A stretch of 64,000 bases of DNA from Tetrahymena thermophila SB210. Taxonomy: Eukaryota > Ciliophora > Oligohymenophorea > Hymenostomatida > Tetrahymenidae. Shown piece after piece: positions 35,758 through 48,632 of the stretch. Within the stretch, counting starts at the first letter, position 1. Each line of letters begins with the position of its first letter. The notes under the pieces are model-generated. The model was not told the DNA's origin and made no database searches. It worked only from the letters and a program-made list of their open reading frames with translations. Made by a program: the position numbers and the translations under genes. Where the stretch lies: contig NW_002476433.1 of NCBI RefSeq assembly GCF_000189635.1, forward strand, positions 372,001-436,000, given 5' to 3'.

Positions 35758-38700
35758 ATGGAGGAAGCTTAGTAGCAAATAGAAGACTTAAAAAATGAGT
35801 TATAAAAAAAGGACAAAAATTTGAAGGATATGACATAAAAGATTGAGAAGTAAAACATTTGATAGATTCATTTTATAGATAGATAGATTATAATAAAAAA
35901 TAATTAATTCTCGAATAAACTTAATGATTAAAAAATTAATAATTAATACAGATTCTAGCAGGATAGTTAAGAAATGGAGTAGATGCTTGAGGAGGAAATC
36001 AAAATAAAAGAAGAAGAAATTGAAAAATTATAGTAGGAGTTAGAAGAAAAAGAGGAAGAAATTTAATAACTCAAGGTAAATATTTGTTAAAAATATATTA
36101 AGGGTATAATATTTCTACTTACGATCATAAATAGTCTGGATAGTAGGATACAGGTGATTAAAATGTAAAGCTAGAAGAGCTAGAAAAGCAGATAGAGTAA
36201 AACAACGAAGTTATTTCAAGTTTAAACGATTTGATTAGCAAGTAGATATTTTTAGTGATATTAAAAAGTCATTCATCAAATATTGCAAATTAAATAGAAA
36301 CGAAGAGAAACATAAAGCAGAAATAGAGCAGTTGAAAAAGAATTTGAATGAATCATCTAAAAATTCATAGAATTAAAAGGAGTAAACATTTCTTTTTAAT
36401 ACTTGTTTTAAATTTTTTCTTTATTTAAGACTAGAATAACAAATAGAAGAGCTTAAATAAAATATAAGTCTTCTTTAAACATAGGTCTAGCATACATAAT
36501 AAAAAGAATAAGAATATAAAGACTAAATAGATAATTCATCTAGAGAAATAAAAAATCTTCAATAGTAATTGAAAGAAGCAAGTAAAAATGTAGGAGTAGA
36601 ATAGGAGTAATAGAATTTTAATTTAGATTGAAATATTTCAATTAAAACATTTTGTTAACGTTATATGATATTTCAATTGAAAAAGTGTTTAAGTTATAAG
36701 TGAATAATAATATTATTAATTAATAGGTTAGAAAAACTGAAAAATGAGTTAAAAGATTCCTAAAGTTTATTGCAAAAATAGAAAGAAGAAAACAATTAAG
36801 CTAATCAGGCTATCTCTGCTATGAAAGAGGAAATCAATAGTAAAGAGAAAGCTACAGAAAGTCTTAGTTTGCAGATAAAAGAATAGATATAAAATAGCCA
36901 AAAACAGTAAAATTTAAATAAAAATACTTTTATTCTAAAATTAAATTAAAAAGGGAAAAAGAGCTTTAAATAAAAATTCAACAACTTGAGAGTGAAATAA
37001 TAAATTCAAATGCTAAGAAACAAGAGTTTAAAACATTATTAGAATCAAATAATTTATAGATATAAAATAATAAATCTGAACTTTAGAAAAAAGAAGAACA
37101 CATTCATAGTCTATAGGAAAAATATGATTAGTTATTAAGTTAATTATAGATTCTATAGAATGACACATCTAAGTCTGATTAGTAATAAAATATGCTTTAT
37201 TTTAACTTTTCTAAAATTATTTAAATTAATGAAGATTAAAAAAGATGTAAAATTTACTTGAAGAGAAATAGAATGAGATCAACAAAATCTAATAAGATAA
37301 AAAAGATCTTGAAACAAAAGTAGAAAATTTAAATAAAAATATTGACAATATTTCAATTCAGCTAAATGAATTGAAAAATGAGTTTGCATAGAGAGAATAA
37401 GGTTATTAAAGTTAAATTTCATCTTAAAGCTAAGAGGCATAAAAAAACAAAGAAATTATCTAAAAAAAAGAAGAACAAATTATTGAATTAAGCCAAAAAT
37501 AAATTTAGATTTAGAATTAATTGTAAGTGCTTTAAAATGATACATCTAAATCAGATTAGTAAAATATTTATCATAAAACTATTTTATTAATAATTAATTT
37601 ATTAATTTATATTTTTTCAGACTTAAATAGGTTTAAAGCACTTTATTTGAAAAAGAAAATTAACTAAACTAAGCTTTAGAAGTATAGAAAGAGTTATAAG
37701 CAAAAATTTAAGATGAGAAAAAACTTATAGAAAATATTTAAAAAGAAGCTGACCAACTTAAAAAGACGTTAAATGATAAAGAATTCAATCACAAAAATTC
37801 TTTAGAATTAAAAGATTAAGAAATACAACTTAAGTAAGCTGAAATTCAAAAGAAAGAACAATAAATTGAAGACTTACTAAATAAGTAAAACTAAATTCAA
37901 GCATAACTGTAACTAATGTAGAATGACACATCTAAATCTGATTAGTAATTTTTAAATATAATTTATTCAAATTTAAAATTTAAACTGTTTAATAAAAAGA
38001 TTAAAATAGTTATAGCATTTGCTTTAAGAAAGATAAGATTAAATAGATTAAATTCAACAAAGTAAAAGGGATCTTGAGTTATAAATAACGAATTTAAATA
38101 ACAAAATTAACTAATTTGAACAAAAGTGTAAAGATCTAGACTTATAAATTAATAGTTTAAATCAAGAAAACTAAAAGAAGTAAGTATAAATAGAGGAAAA
38201 TAAAAAGGAGCTTGAGAATAAGCAATAAATTTTTAAAAGTTAAACTGAACTACAATAAAAAGAAATAAAGGAAAGCAAAGCAGAAATTTAAAAAAAACAA
38301 GAAATAATTTAAGAACTTCAAAATAAAGAAAAATAGTTGTAAAGTTAATTATAAATCATGTAAAATGACACATCAAAATCAGATTAGTAAAAATTTTCAA
38401 CCAAATTACTTTAATTTATTTTGAATCTTTATATTAGGTTGTAGTAATTGCATAAATTGTTAGAAGAAAGGTAAAATGAAATTAGTCAAGTTTAAGAGAA
38501 TAAGAAAGACATAGAACAAAGACTGGCTACTTTGACGAAAGATTATGAAACTAAGCAAGTTGAATTCGACGAAACAAAGAAATAGCTAAGCGATAAAGAA
38601 TAATAAAATAAATAAGAGTAATTTTTATCAAATGAAGTTTATTTAAGAATTTCAAGCTAATTTTGTATAATAAAGAATTTAAAAGCTGAGTATAAAGGTT

Positions 38701-41700
38701 ATAGGATATGAAAAAGATCTTACTAATTTATAGTCTAAGTGCCAAAGTTACTACGAAGAGAACTAGTAAAAGACTTTAAAGCTAAAAGAATATGAAAAGA
38801 AAGTGCTTGATTCTTAGAACATTTCTTAGGAAAAAATATTGAAAATGGAGGAGATATAAAAACATTGTTAATAACTTTAAAAGTAATATGAAGAATAGGT
38901 GTAAAATGAGTAAAAGAAATTATCTCAGTAAAAGGAGAAGTTTGAAGAACAATAATAAATGTAAATAAATTTAATTTTATTTTGTTTAATTTAGATATTT
39001 TAATTTTAATAAAGGCTAGAAATAGAAAGAGACCAACTTAGAGAGTAAATTAAAAATTTCACTGTTCAGCATGAGTAATCGATTCTTTAACTTAATGAAA
39101 AAGAAGAGGAAGTTGACTAGTAAATTCTGAGAATATTTCTATTTAGTTGCTAACTTTAATTTTAAAAAATAGATTTAAGCTTTTACTTAAGTAATTAACT
39201 GAGGAGAAAGAAAGAGAAGCTGCAAAAATTAAAACTCAAATTTAGGGAATGTAAAATAAAATTGATCAAGGAAGAGATGAATTGATAAAGAAAGAAAATT
39301 TAATCTAAGATTTAAGGCAAGAAATCTATTCCAAATAATCTACTATTGATAGTTTGCAGACAACTATTGGAGAGAATTAAAATGAAGCTGAATAAAAAAA
39401 TTAATTGATTATTAATAGTTTAAAATAAGATTTGGAGAGAAAATAAAAAGAAGTTCAGATTCTAAATACATAATTCGAATAGTATAAAATTATATATAAT
39501 TTAATTTATTTAGTTATTTATATTTTTTGTTACAATATTAGGTTCAAATAAGATTCTGAAGACTTAGAACAGTAATTGTAAGATATGGTAAAGAGCAAAG
39601 AAGATGAAATTACTGAGCTGAATGAATAAATTAACAAATTAAACCATTAGGCAATCACAAGCTAGCATAAAGAAAATGAGCTATAAAAAATATAATAAGA
39701 AAAAGATAGAATTCAAGATTAATTGGATCTAGCAAATAAAAAAATTCAAGAGTAAATTTAGATAATAAAATCATTTTTTAAATTTTATTAAATTAATAAC
39801 AGACTTAAAAATAATATGTAAATCAATTCAAGCTATTATGACAGAAATATTTAAGATGTTAAAGACTAGCATCAAAAAGAAATCTCGTCCTTAAATAATT
39901 AAATTTCTGAATTCCAGAAAATGATCAAGGAGCTATAAGATAAAATTAACTCAAATGAAGGTTAACAAAACCAAGAAAATAAGTAAAATTAAGAGTAATT
40001 AGATTTAGAAATCGAAAAAAATATCCTCTTAGAATGTTAAATAGAAGAGTTGTAAAATAATATCAAAAACCTATAAAGGTAAAAAAATATTTTCTTTTTT
40101 TTTTTATTTATTTATAAATACAAATCAAACTAGAATTTAATTTAATGTAAAAAAGTAATTTTTTTAATTCAAATATTCTTTTAGTTTTTAAATAAATAAA
40201 CTGGTCTTTTTAAATTTTAGCAGTAAAATTGGATCATTAAAATCCATCTCTAAATATGAAATAATTACATAAAATAAAAAATATATTTATATAAATAAAA
40301 TTGTAACTTTAGGGAAAAAGAAGACTTGTAACTATAGGTTTTAACTTAGATTCATTAAGATAAAACAGAAGAGGTGAACAGGTTGCAATAAGAATTAGAG
40401 TAAAAATTAATATATAAATGGAATAAACAAATTTTACCTTATAAAATAGAGAGGCAAATAACAAAATTGAGTAGTTTGACAACGAACTCTCTACTGTCCT
40501 CATTTAATCTTAGAAATAGTTATTAGAAAACTCAAATCTTAAGGATAAAGTGCAATCGTTAGAGAAGAGAATGTAATATTTTTATACAAAAATAAAAATA
40601 ATTATTTACTTAATAAATTTAGAGGAGAGCAATCTAAAGATTATAAAAATTAAAATGACAGAGGTAAAAAGATATCTTCAGACATATAAGAAAAATAGTC
40701 TGCATAAATAAGAGAAAAAGACTAAGAAATTTTGAAGCTCAAAAAGCAAGTTCATAGTTTAGAAGATTAAGTTAAAAACTTAGAATTCAAAATAAAAAAA
40801 GAACAAACTAATGGATCTAATTCACATTAGAAATAAATTGAAGTATATCAGGCAAATTAAAAGGATTTAGAATTAAAGGTAAATTTTGTATAGCTATTTT
40901 TTGTTTGTAGTTAGAGTTTTAAGCTGTTTAAATATTACTGAGAATTCAAAGGATATATATTATTTTTTGGATTATTTACATTGGATAAATATTTTCAAAA
41001 GATAGATTTGAAATAAAATTAAAAAATAACAATCACTTAATTATAATATTTTTATTATATTTGAAAATAGGTTGAGTTTCTCATTGAAGAAAATAGAAAT
41101 TTGTAGCAAAAATTAGATGCTATCACAGAAGATTTATTTGAACAGTTAAAGGACACTAGATTTGCCAATATTCAACAGTTAAAATAAGTTATTGAGCTAG
41201 AAATAGTAAAAAAAACAGGATCTTTTGGTTTTAAACTTAATTTTGCAAGTTTATATTGTAAAGTCCCTCGTCTTTTTACCTCTCCTTTCTTAGAAATAAA
41301 ATAAAAGTAAAAATTTATCAAATGAAATACAATTTAATTACGTTTTTAAAAAAAGTAAATCAGTGCTAATGTCAAGAAATAGTAAAAATGGATTTGAAAA
41401 GTCTTTAGGACAAGATAAATTTTAGTTTGATGATATTATGCTTGATTTAAAAAATGTGGAACCCACTCTTAGCAAAGTAATTCAAAAAAATCGTTAATTA
41501 AGTGTTTTTATTTTATTTTACATTGATAAAGATATATTTAGATGGAGATGATTACCAATTTTTTGATAGAAGCCACCTTATCTTAATTTATGGATAGAAA
41601 AAGACAAATAAAAAAATATTGTTTTATTAAATTATGGACAGGTTTTTGCTAATCCTTTAAAATTATATTTCAAATTTCATTGGTTAAATCGAAAATCTTT

Positions 41701-43416
41701 AGTTAGATATTTCGTACTCTGAAAGATTCTTATTACCTAGCTGTATTGAGGGAAATGTTTTGTTTGAATTAATAACTAATATTTCAAGTGAATTCGAAGA
41801 TGTAAAATAATTCATTTTATCATTTTTGTTAATTGACTAAAATTTTACTTTAAAAAAAATAGATGAAAAATCATGGATCAATTAAAGATATTGAATTAAT
41901 AATTCAAAAAATTAAGCTTCACCTTTTAAATAAAGTATATTAAAAATTTAAATAACAATTATTTTTAATGTATTATAATTATTATAGAAAGATACAATTA
42001 ATAGAGGATCTAAATCATATCCTAAAGTGAGAGAATTTTATATAAGAATACTGCTGAATGACCAAGAAAAGTATTTTAGATTACTTAGCTCAAGCAAATT
42101 AAAGAATTGTAACATAGAAGATAATCTTATTGATATTGTCAAAGAAGTAATTTATTCAAAGTTTTTTATAATAATATTTCAATTTATTTATTGAAAATTA
42201 GATATGTGGAATAAGTAAAAAAGTTATTAATGACCCAATTGAAGATCTTAAAAATCCTTTAAATAATATTAACATTATTTTTTCTCTCTCACCATAAGTC
42301 TAATTTTATTCTTAATGCAAAACAACTCTTTGCTTGCTATAAAAAATTCAATAAAAAACTAACTTGGATAAACAGATATCTAAAAAAGTAGTATCAGGTA
42401 GAATATTTACTTTTAATTATCAAACTCTATGATTTTAGGGGTTTAATGATATCTTTTTATATTTAAAGATTTTAACAGTGCTTCTCCTACAAAGTACAGT
42501 TCAAATGGTCAGAATGGATTTTCTCCTGTGATGCAAAGATCAACTCCACCTAATTCAAATACCTTCAAAAAATAATTAAGTATTGTTCCACAAATTAAAA
42601 AATTTGATGTAAATTTTTTAACTTTTTATGTTCATGTTTTACATGAAGAAGTATTTGTTATTATCATTATTTTAATAGTTTTTATTGTTATTTTATTAGG
42701 ACAGTAAATTGGCTTTTAAACATGAAGAACTCAAAAAATTTGTAAGTTCATAATTTTTTAAAAGTAATAAATAATAAATATAAATTTATTTAATGAAAAA
42801 GAATGAACTCTTAGTCAGAGAAAATCAAGATTTAAAATAGAAAAAATATGAATAAACAAAGGTAATTGAAATGCTAATGAATAACCTAAAAGAAATCAGG
42901 TAATAAATGTCAATCAACTAGAACACTAAAAGAGTAAATTATTTGTATATACATCATTTAAGGATAATAAATATTTAATAACCAAAGAAAAAATACTTGA
43001 AGAGAACACCAACACTTCTTACATTTGAGAAAACTAGCAGAATTATAAATAATACTTTAAATAAAGCCCACATTATTTCCCCATCTGGTCAGCCTACAAG
43101 ATAGTTTTTAGAATCTCAAGGAGATATTGGAAGAACTATAGAGAATCATTTTGAATAAGAAGCTGAAGATAACGAATAGTTTGAGGATTACAATGAAGAA
43201 GACTAAGACTAAAATCACGAAGACAATATTTAAAATGATTAAGTAAATTTTATTAAATTTTAAAGTATGTTATTTTAATTTATACTTAAAATAATATAAT
43301 AGAACAATTAGAGTCATTACTCAAACAGATTAAACCATAGTATAAATAAATTAAACTTAACTAATACATCAGGGATCAGATTCCGTCAAGATACAAACCC
43401 TGATGATTTTATTTGA
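35758..43416 (+). CDS. long coiled-coil protein, many exons
   Basis: Starts MEEAQQQIEDLKNELQKKDKNLKDM and ends NTSGIRFRQDTNPDDFI before TGA. Exon 1 is 35758-35849 and exon 2 is 35952-36075; more than twenty short introns of about 50-100 bases follow. Nearly all of 35758-41200 is heptad-like and rich in Lys, Glu, Gln and Leu, so a long parallel coiled coil is expected, perhaps a cytoskeletal, basal-body or membrane-tether protein. From about 41200 to 42400 the composition changes to a non-coiled part (GSFGFKLNFASLYC; VPRLFTSPFLEI; TLSKIYLDGDDYQFF; KVREFYIRILLNDQEKYF), which could be a C2-like beta-sandwich, by feel only. A Ser/Pro-rich linker (SPTKYSSNGQNG), a short coil and an acidic tail end the protein. 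Total length is roughly 1,700-1,900 residues. Not all exon edges were resolved, and a split into two genes cannot be excluded. Confidence 0.65.
37159..38387 (+). repeat. four repeated exon 3' ends in the coiled-coil gene
   Basis: Four successive exons end with the same sequence, starting at 37159, 37536, 37922 and 38364, each followed at once by a GTAA splice donor. Each encodes (L/M)QNDTSKSD plus a split Gln codon and is preceded by LQxL- or LQxM-type residues. Spacing is 377, 386 and 442 bases. Synonymous differences among the copies (AAG/AAA, TCT/TCA) show they are not brand new. Confidence 0.85.
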
Positions 43417-44111
43417 TTATTAATATTTTAAATTATTTTGTAAATAAATTTATTTCTTACTCTGTATTTAATCTCCTGTAATTTATTATTAAAAATAAAA
43501 TAGTTATTAAACTTATTTATTATTATTTTATAGCCAATAATTTTATTATAAGATGTATTATTTGTTTTCTGAAAAAGATTTTATATTTTTTAATAATTTG
43601 TACTATCTATCTACTTAATTTACTCTTTAGTATTTTAAGTTAACAAAAAAGTAAAATTAGAATTTTTTCTTAGAAAACAACTTAGACAAATAATGTATTT
43701 ATCAATAAGATTGTATGAATATTGCTTGATGAATAATAATATTTTAGCAAAATTTTAATAATTTATAAAGCAAATATTTTAGCTGAATATATTATGCTAA
43801 ATACTAATTAAAAATATTATGAATAAAAAATCTACAGCAAACTTATTTAGCAAAATTATGAATCATAAAATAAATAGAGACATTTATTCTACAATTTTAA
43901 AAATATATAAAAATAAATTTAGCTATTCTATAGCCAATTTAGACTGTAAATTCTAATAATTAAATATCCACAGCTACTTCTTTTCCAGAAAGGAAATAAA
44001 TTAAATAATTTAGTAATGACGTTTATTAAAAATTTTTTTGAAAAATTTAATGTTATATATAAAATAAAAATACATTTATTATAGTCATGTAATATTTTAT
44101 TTTAAATCTGA
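43417..44111. other. intergenic between convergent genes
   Basis: About 700 bases of AT-rich DNA with no recognised feature. It must contain the 3' processing signals of both neighbours. Confidence 0.5.
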
Positions 44112-47100
44112 TCAGAGAATTTAAGAGACAGATATACCAAGTCCATAAAGATAGCCTGAGGTGGATTAAATGCATATCTAAACACCATCATTTTAAATTA
44201 AATAATCACCGAGATTGCAAGTGTTAACGTCTAAACTAGAAACAGAAGTCATCCATATATATTTAGACTCCTGCTTTACATATACATTTAAGCTCCACTT
44301 AGAGGTATCAACCATATATTTAACAATAAAACTTTTAGTTAAGTCTTAAATGAAGATAGGTTCCAAATTGAAGTAGCAAGGAATGTACTCTTAATTATGA
44401 TAAATTCTATTGATGAATCTGAAATTAATTTAGCCAGTTAATCCAACTGCAAAAGTATTCAAAGACTCATTTTAGTCAGAAGTATAAGTTGTACCATCTA
44501 ATATTGCAATGGGATTATCACTTAATGTATTTTAGCATTAAGTTGTTTATGGTATTCCATTTTAGTTTCCTAATGTTGATAATTGGAACACACCTATTTG
44601 AGACATGCAACTATTCAAATTGTTTACATTTAAAGCACAGTTAAGTGAAGGCACAACTAGATTTGAAGAAATAACATTCTGAGGTTTTCCTGTTAGAGAA
44701 CCATCTCTATCTACAACAATTAAATTTCTTAGCTGATCGTTAATTGTTGGATTGAAAAGTTAAGTACTTTAATTGATATCAGATTTCAGGTTTAAGATAT
44801 CAATAATAAAGGCTCCTTGTCTAAAGTATTAGCCCATTTAGTCTGCATACTAAATTAATTATTAAGTATTAATGAATCCTTACAATTCGAAATTTTGGAT
44901 AATTGATTAGAAGAAGTTATAAGCATTATCATTTAATTAGAGTACTGGTTAATTTTTAGCAGGCTTTGAATTTGTGTTTGCAACCACAAAGAATTTAGTT
45001 TTATTTGATGAGTCTGGGGCAAAAGCGAATTTATCATTTTGTTAGCTTGTTAACATAGATGCTTAATTTCTTATTAAGTATTACCTTAAATCTAAAACTG
45101 AAAATGCTAAATCATTAGTTTAAATCATCTGAGGGAACATATTTTAAGTGAATGAATTGGTGGAGAAGCAAATGTTTTAGTCTGCTTAAACTGTTTAAAC
45201 ATATTGCTAGGAGAAGCAATAATTTGAAGAAACTATAAGATTGTTAGCGTATTTTGAGGTTTATTGAGAATAATTTATGATACCAGCTTGCAAATAGTTG
45301 TTGATAAAGACAGAAGAATCAACTGATAAGGTGTTTATTGGTTGACTTAAAATAACGAAGTTATTTTAGAAATTGGAGGAAATCAAAAATGGACTGTTAG
45401 AAATAGAAATCACACTATTCTATATGTTTTATGAGTTTATTTGCACCTGTGAATCAGTAGGTTTACTATTAATAACAACAAAAGAATTCATGATAATATT
45501 AGCTTCCAAAGAGTTTGAACTTTCTATTCTGGCGTTGTAAATATTTTTAAATGAGCATGAATTTAATTTAATACTTAAGTTTCTATCGCTTTAAACAACA
45601 GGAACTTAAATATTAAATTAACGAACACTTCCATTCTACTGGGTATGGGTTTCAATAGTATTGGTATGGGTATATTAGGCAGGAGTTGCAACAGTGATCA
45701 AGTTTCCTTTAACAGATTAAATAACAAATTCTTCATTTACTTCGTCAAGAGATGTGGCTAAAACCATAATTTTGTTGCCTGGCTAAAGATTAATTGAGCT
45801 ATCAGCAACTTCAATAACACTTGATTAAGCATTCAAAGCACTCTTGAGCTTGTAGTTATATGATTGAACATTCTTACCATAAGCATTTAAATTGGTACAA
45901 CCACTATCAATAACAATATTAACATTAGAATTTATATTCTATTAGGATGAGCCAAAACTAATGCTTCCAAGACCATCAATTTGTTGAATGTGGATGTTTA
46001 GGTCTCTAGAAGAGATAATAATGAGTTAGCCATCAACATATATTTTATTAAAATTAATTTAGTTTCCTGTGTATAAGCCAACATCAAGAGTTAAGTTTAA
46101 GTTATATGGAACAAACAAGGTTTGTTAATCTAAAAATTAGTTCTTCAACAGTCTAACTTGGTATTAGTCACTGAAATCGATTTTCAAGTTAACGTGAGTT
46201 AATAGTAAAGCTGATTCATTTCCGATAAGAATTTAAGTTTTGTCAAAACCATCTAATAGAGTGTCTTGTCTTTTAACTTATAATCCTCTTCTAAAAGTGT
46301 ATTAACTGACATCTTCTGGAAGCTTATAGTTAGCTTTTTATCCTGAAATGCATGTAATTTAAGTATTACTTAAACTTGTAACTTAACAACTAACTCCGAA
46401 AAGTGTGACTTAAGTAGTTTAAACAGTGTTGCTATTTGCTAAAAAGTTATTTCCTGTAATTACAACTTATTCGCCTCCATTTGCAGAAAGAGTTTATGGT
46501 TGAATATCTTGAACGTAAATTCTTTGCTTTTGAGGGGTTACAGCATTTTTGAATTACTATAGGAAATAAGTTGTCCTAGTAAATCCTACCTATAAATTAG
46601 GATTGACATCAATCTAAGGGCTCTAGTTAGGCTCTTTCAAAAAAGAGTTAATAAAATCTTAATTTAAAAAAAATTAGATGTACTCATATTAAGATTAAGT
46701 TGCAAATGTAAGATCAGTCTCAGCAATATAAATATCGCAAGTACTTTAAGCTGTTGATAATCTTTGGGTAATTGTTGGGAAATAAAAGCTATAGACATTT
46801 CCTTTCTATTAAAAGGGTAAAACTTAGTAGATGTCGAGACCTTTAAAGTATGAACTTATTTAATCATTATATCCATTTGGACACATAACATTCATGGTAT
46901 ACACAAATTTAGTACTCGGTTGACTGATTTAGAATTGTAAAATATCTCCAGTTTTTACATTTTGGGTTTATGTTAACTTAGTAATTTGTACCTAAATCAA
47001 ATACATAGCACTGGAACCACCATAATATTGAGCAACACCTTGATTTGTGTAAGCAACAAAACTGATATCAGTATAGTTTGAACTGAATCTTAAATACTTG

Positions 47101-48632
47101 AAAGTATTGGCACTCTCTTAGATTAATTGGTCAACTATTTTTGCTTAGAAATCCTAAACAACTAATGATTGAACTGTAAGATTAGGATATTAAGCATTTG
47201 GCATTAGTTTCATTTAGAAGAACTTGCTATCCGTTGGGTGAATTTTTATGCTAAAACTGACCATAATTTAATCTTGTTAACTTAAAAATGTAATAGGATT
47301 GCTGAGGTAATTTTATCCATCAATATTCAGTTAAGTAATTTTGGTTGGAGCTTAGGATAAGCTATGATCAAAAGTTCCTTAAATGTAGAAGACATTATTC
47401 ATAATTAATAAATTGAAGTCTGAGAGAGATCCTGAATCAAGCTAAAGCTAAATTTAAGATTTTTTAGAAAGCCCTTAAACTGAACCATATAATTAAAATT
47501 CACCATATCTTGAAACATAGAGAGTCTTATCAGGATTGAGGCCAAATAAATAGTTAAGGATATATCCGATTTAGAAGTTTTGAGGTTGAGTTGATCCGTT
47601 CTAACCAACGTAAATAACAAGTTGAGTTAGTTAACTACTGATATCATTTGGGATGATAAAAGTAAGTCCTTAATTATTTTAAGAGAAAAGAACATTTGTT
47701 GATCCAATATAGAGCAAAGTTGTAATACCTTAAGCAAATAAGTTTTAACCAGTAATTTGAACAATATCACTTCTGAAGAACTTATTAGTTGCAGATTTAA
47801 TACTGGTGATGATTGGCTATTAAGCAATATTAATGAACTTAAACAATATATTACTAGGGTTATCGGTAGTAGAAACAAGATTACCACTCTTGATAACAAC
47901 ATTAACTTATTAGTTTACCAGGTTTAAAGCAGGTTATGTTACACATTATATCTAAGTGTCAGTAGAAGTTAAAACTGTGCATTAAATGTTCCCTATGAAA
48001 ACTTACATCAAAGAAGAATAATAACTGAAATTTGAGCCATTGATAGTTAAAAGAACACCTCCTTGATTGGAGCCTTAATTAGGAGAGATAGAATCAATCT
48101 TAACTCTTATATTAATAGTGTTATATGAAACTATAACAATTCCACTAGACAAAGTAATTCTTCCTTAAAATACACCGGAGTAGCCTTAATTAAAATTGAT
48201 TTAAATAAATTTTATTAAAAATTTGGTGAAAAGTTTATTTAATTACCTCCATTAAATAAAGCTAAAATGCTATTTGAACTTGCTTAGAGGAATTAAAGAT
48301 TTATGCTCTAAGAACTATTGAATAATTCGATTTTCACAACATCTTAGGGTGAAGAGAGACCGGAGAAAGTAATGTGAGACCCTGATATGAAAGAGGTTTC
48401 TGTAGGAGTAATAGTTAGAGTAGGATTCTAAAGGAATCTATCTGAGTTTCTTAATAATCCTTGAATGATTGAAAGATTGTTATTGTTGTTGCTATTATCA
48501 AGAAGCAATTAAGCTATTCATTTTTAAATATTGAGTTAATAAATAAATTTAAAAGTAGAATTTTATGTTACCTTGAGTTTAAATTGATAGGATAAATCCT
48601 AGCAAAATAATTGAAATTATTTTTTTATTCAT
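44112..48632 (-). CDS. fibrocystin-like IPT/TIG and G8-type secreted protein
   Basis: Three exons (48572-48632, 48247-48513, 44112-48184) join in frame to 1,466 residues. Exon 1 encodes a signal peptide (MNKKIISIILLGFILSIQTQ). An IPT/TIG domain starts near residue 139 (IDSISPNQGSNQGGVLLTI, then CTVLTSTDTQIQC). A second follows near 240-325, and another precedes residue 800 (GGEQVVITGNNF; CQVTSLSNTQITC). At about 795-850, NLTLDVGLYTGNQINFNKI / YVDGQLI and GLGSISFGSS match the G8 domain pattern. The next 100 residues (SVIEVADSSINLQPGNKIMV; LATSLDEVNEEFVI; PAQYTHT) match the segment that follows G8 in PKHD1-type proteins. The C-terminal 400 residues may form parallel beta-helix repeats; no clear membrane anchor ends the chain. 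Fibrocystin relatives sit on cilia and cell surfaces of other eukaryotes; a ciliary or surface role here is inference. Confidence 0.75.
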
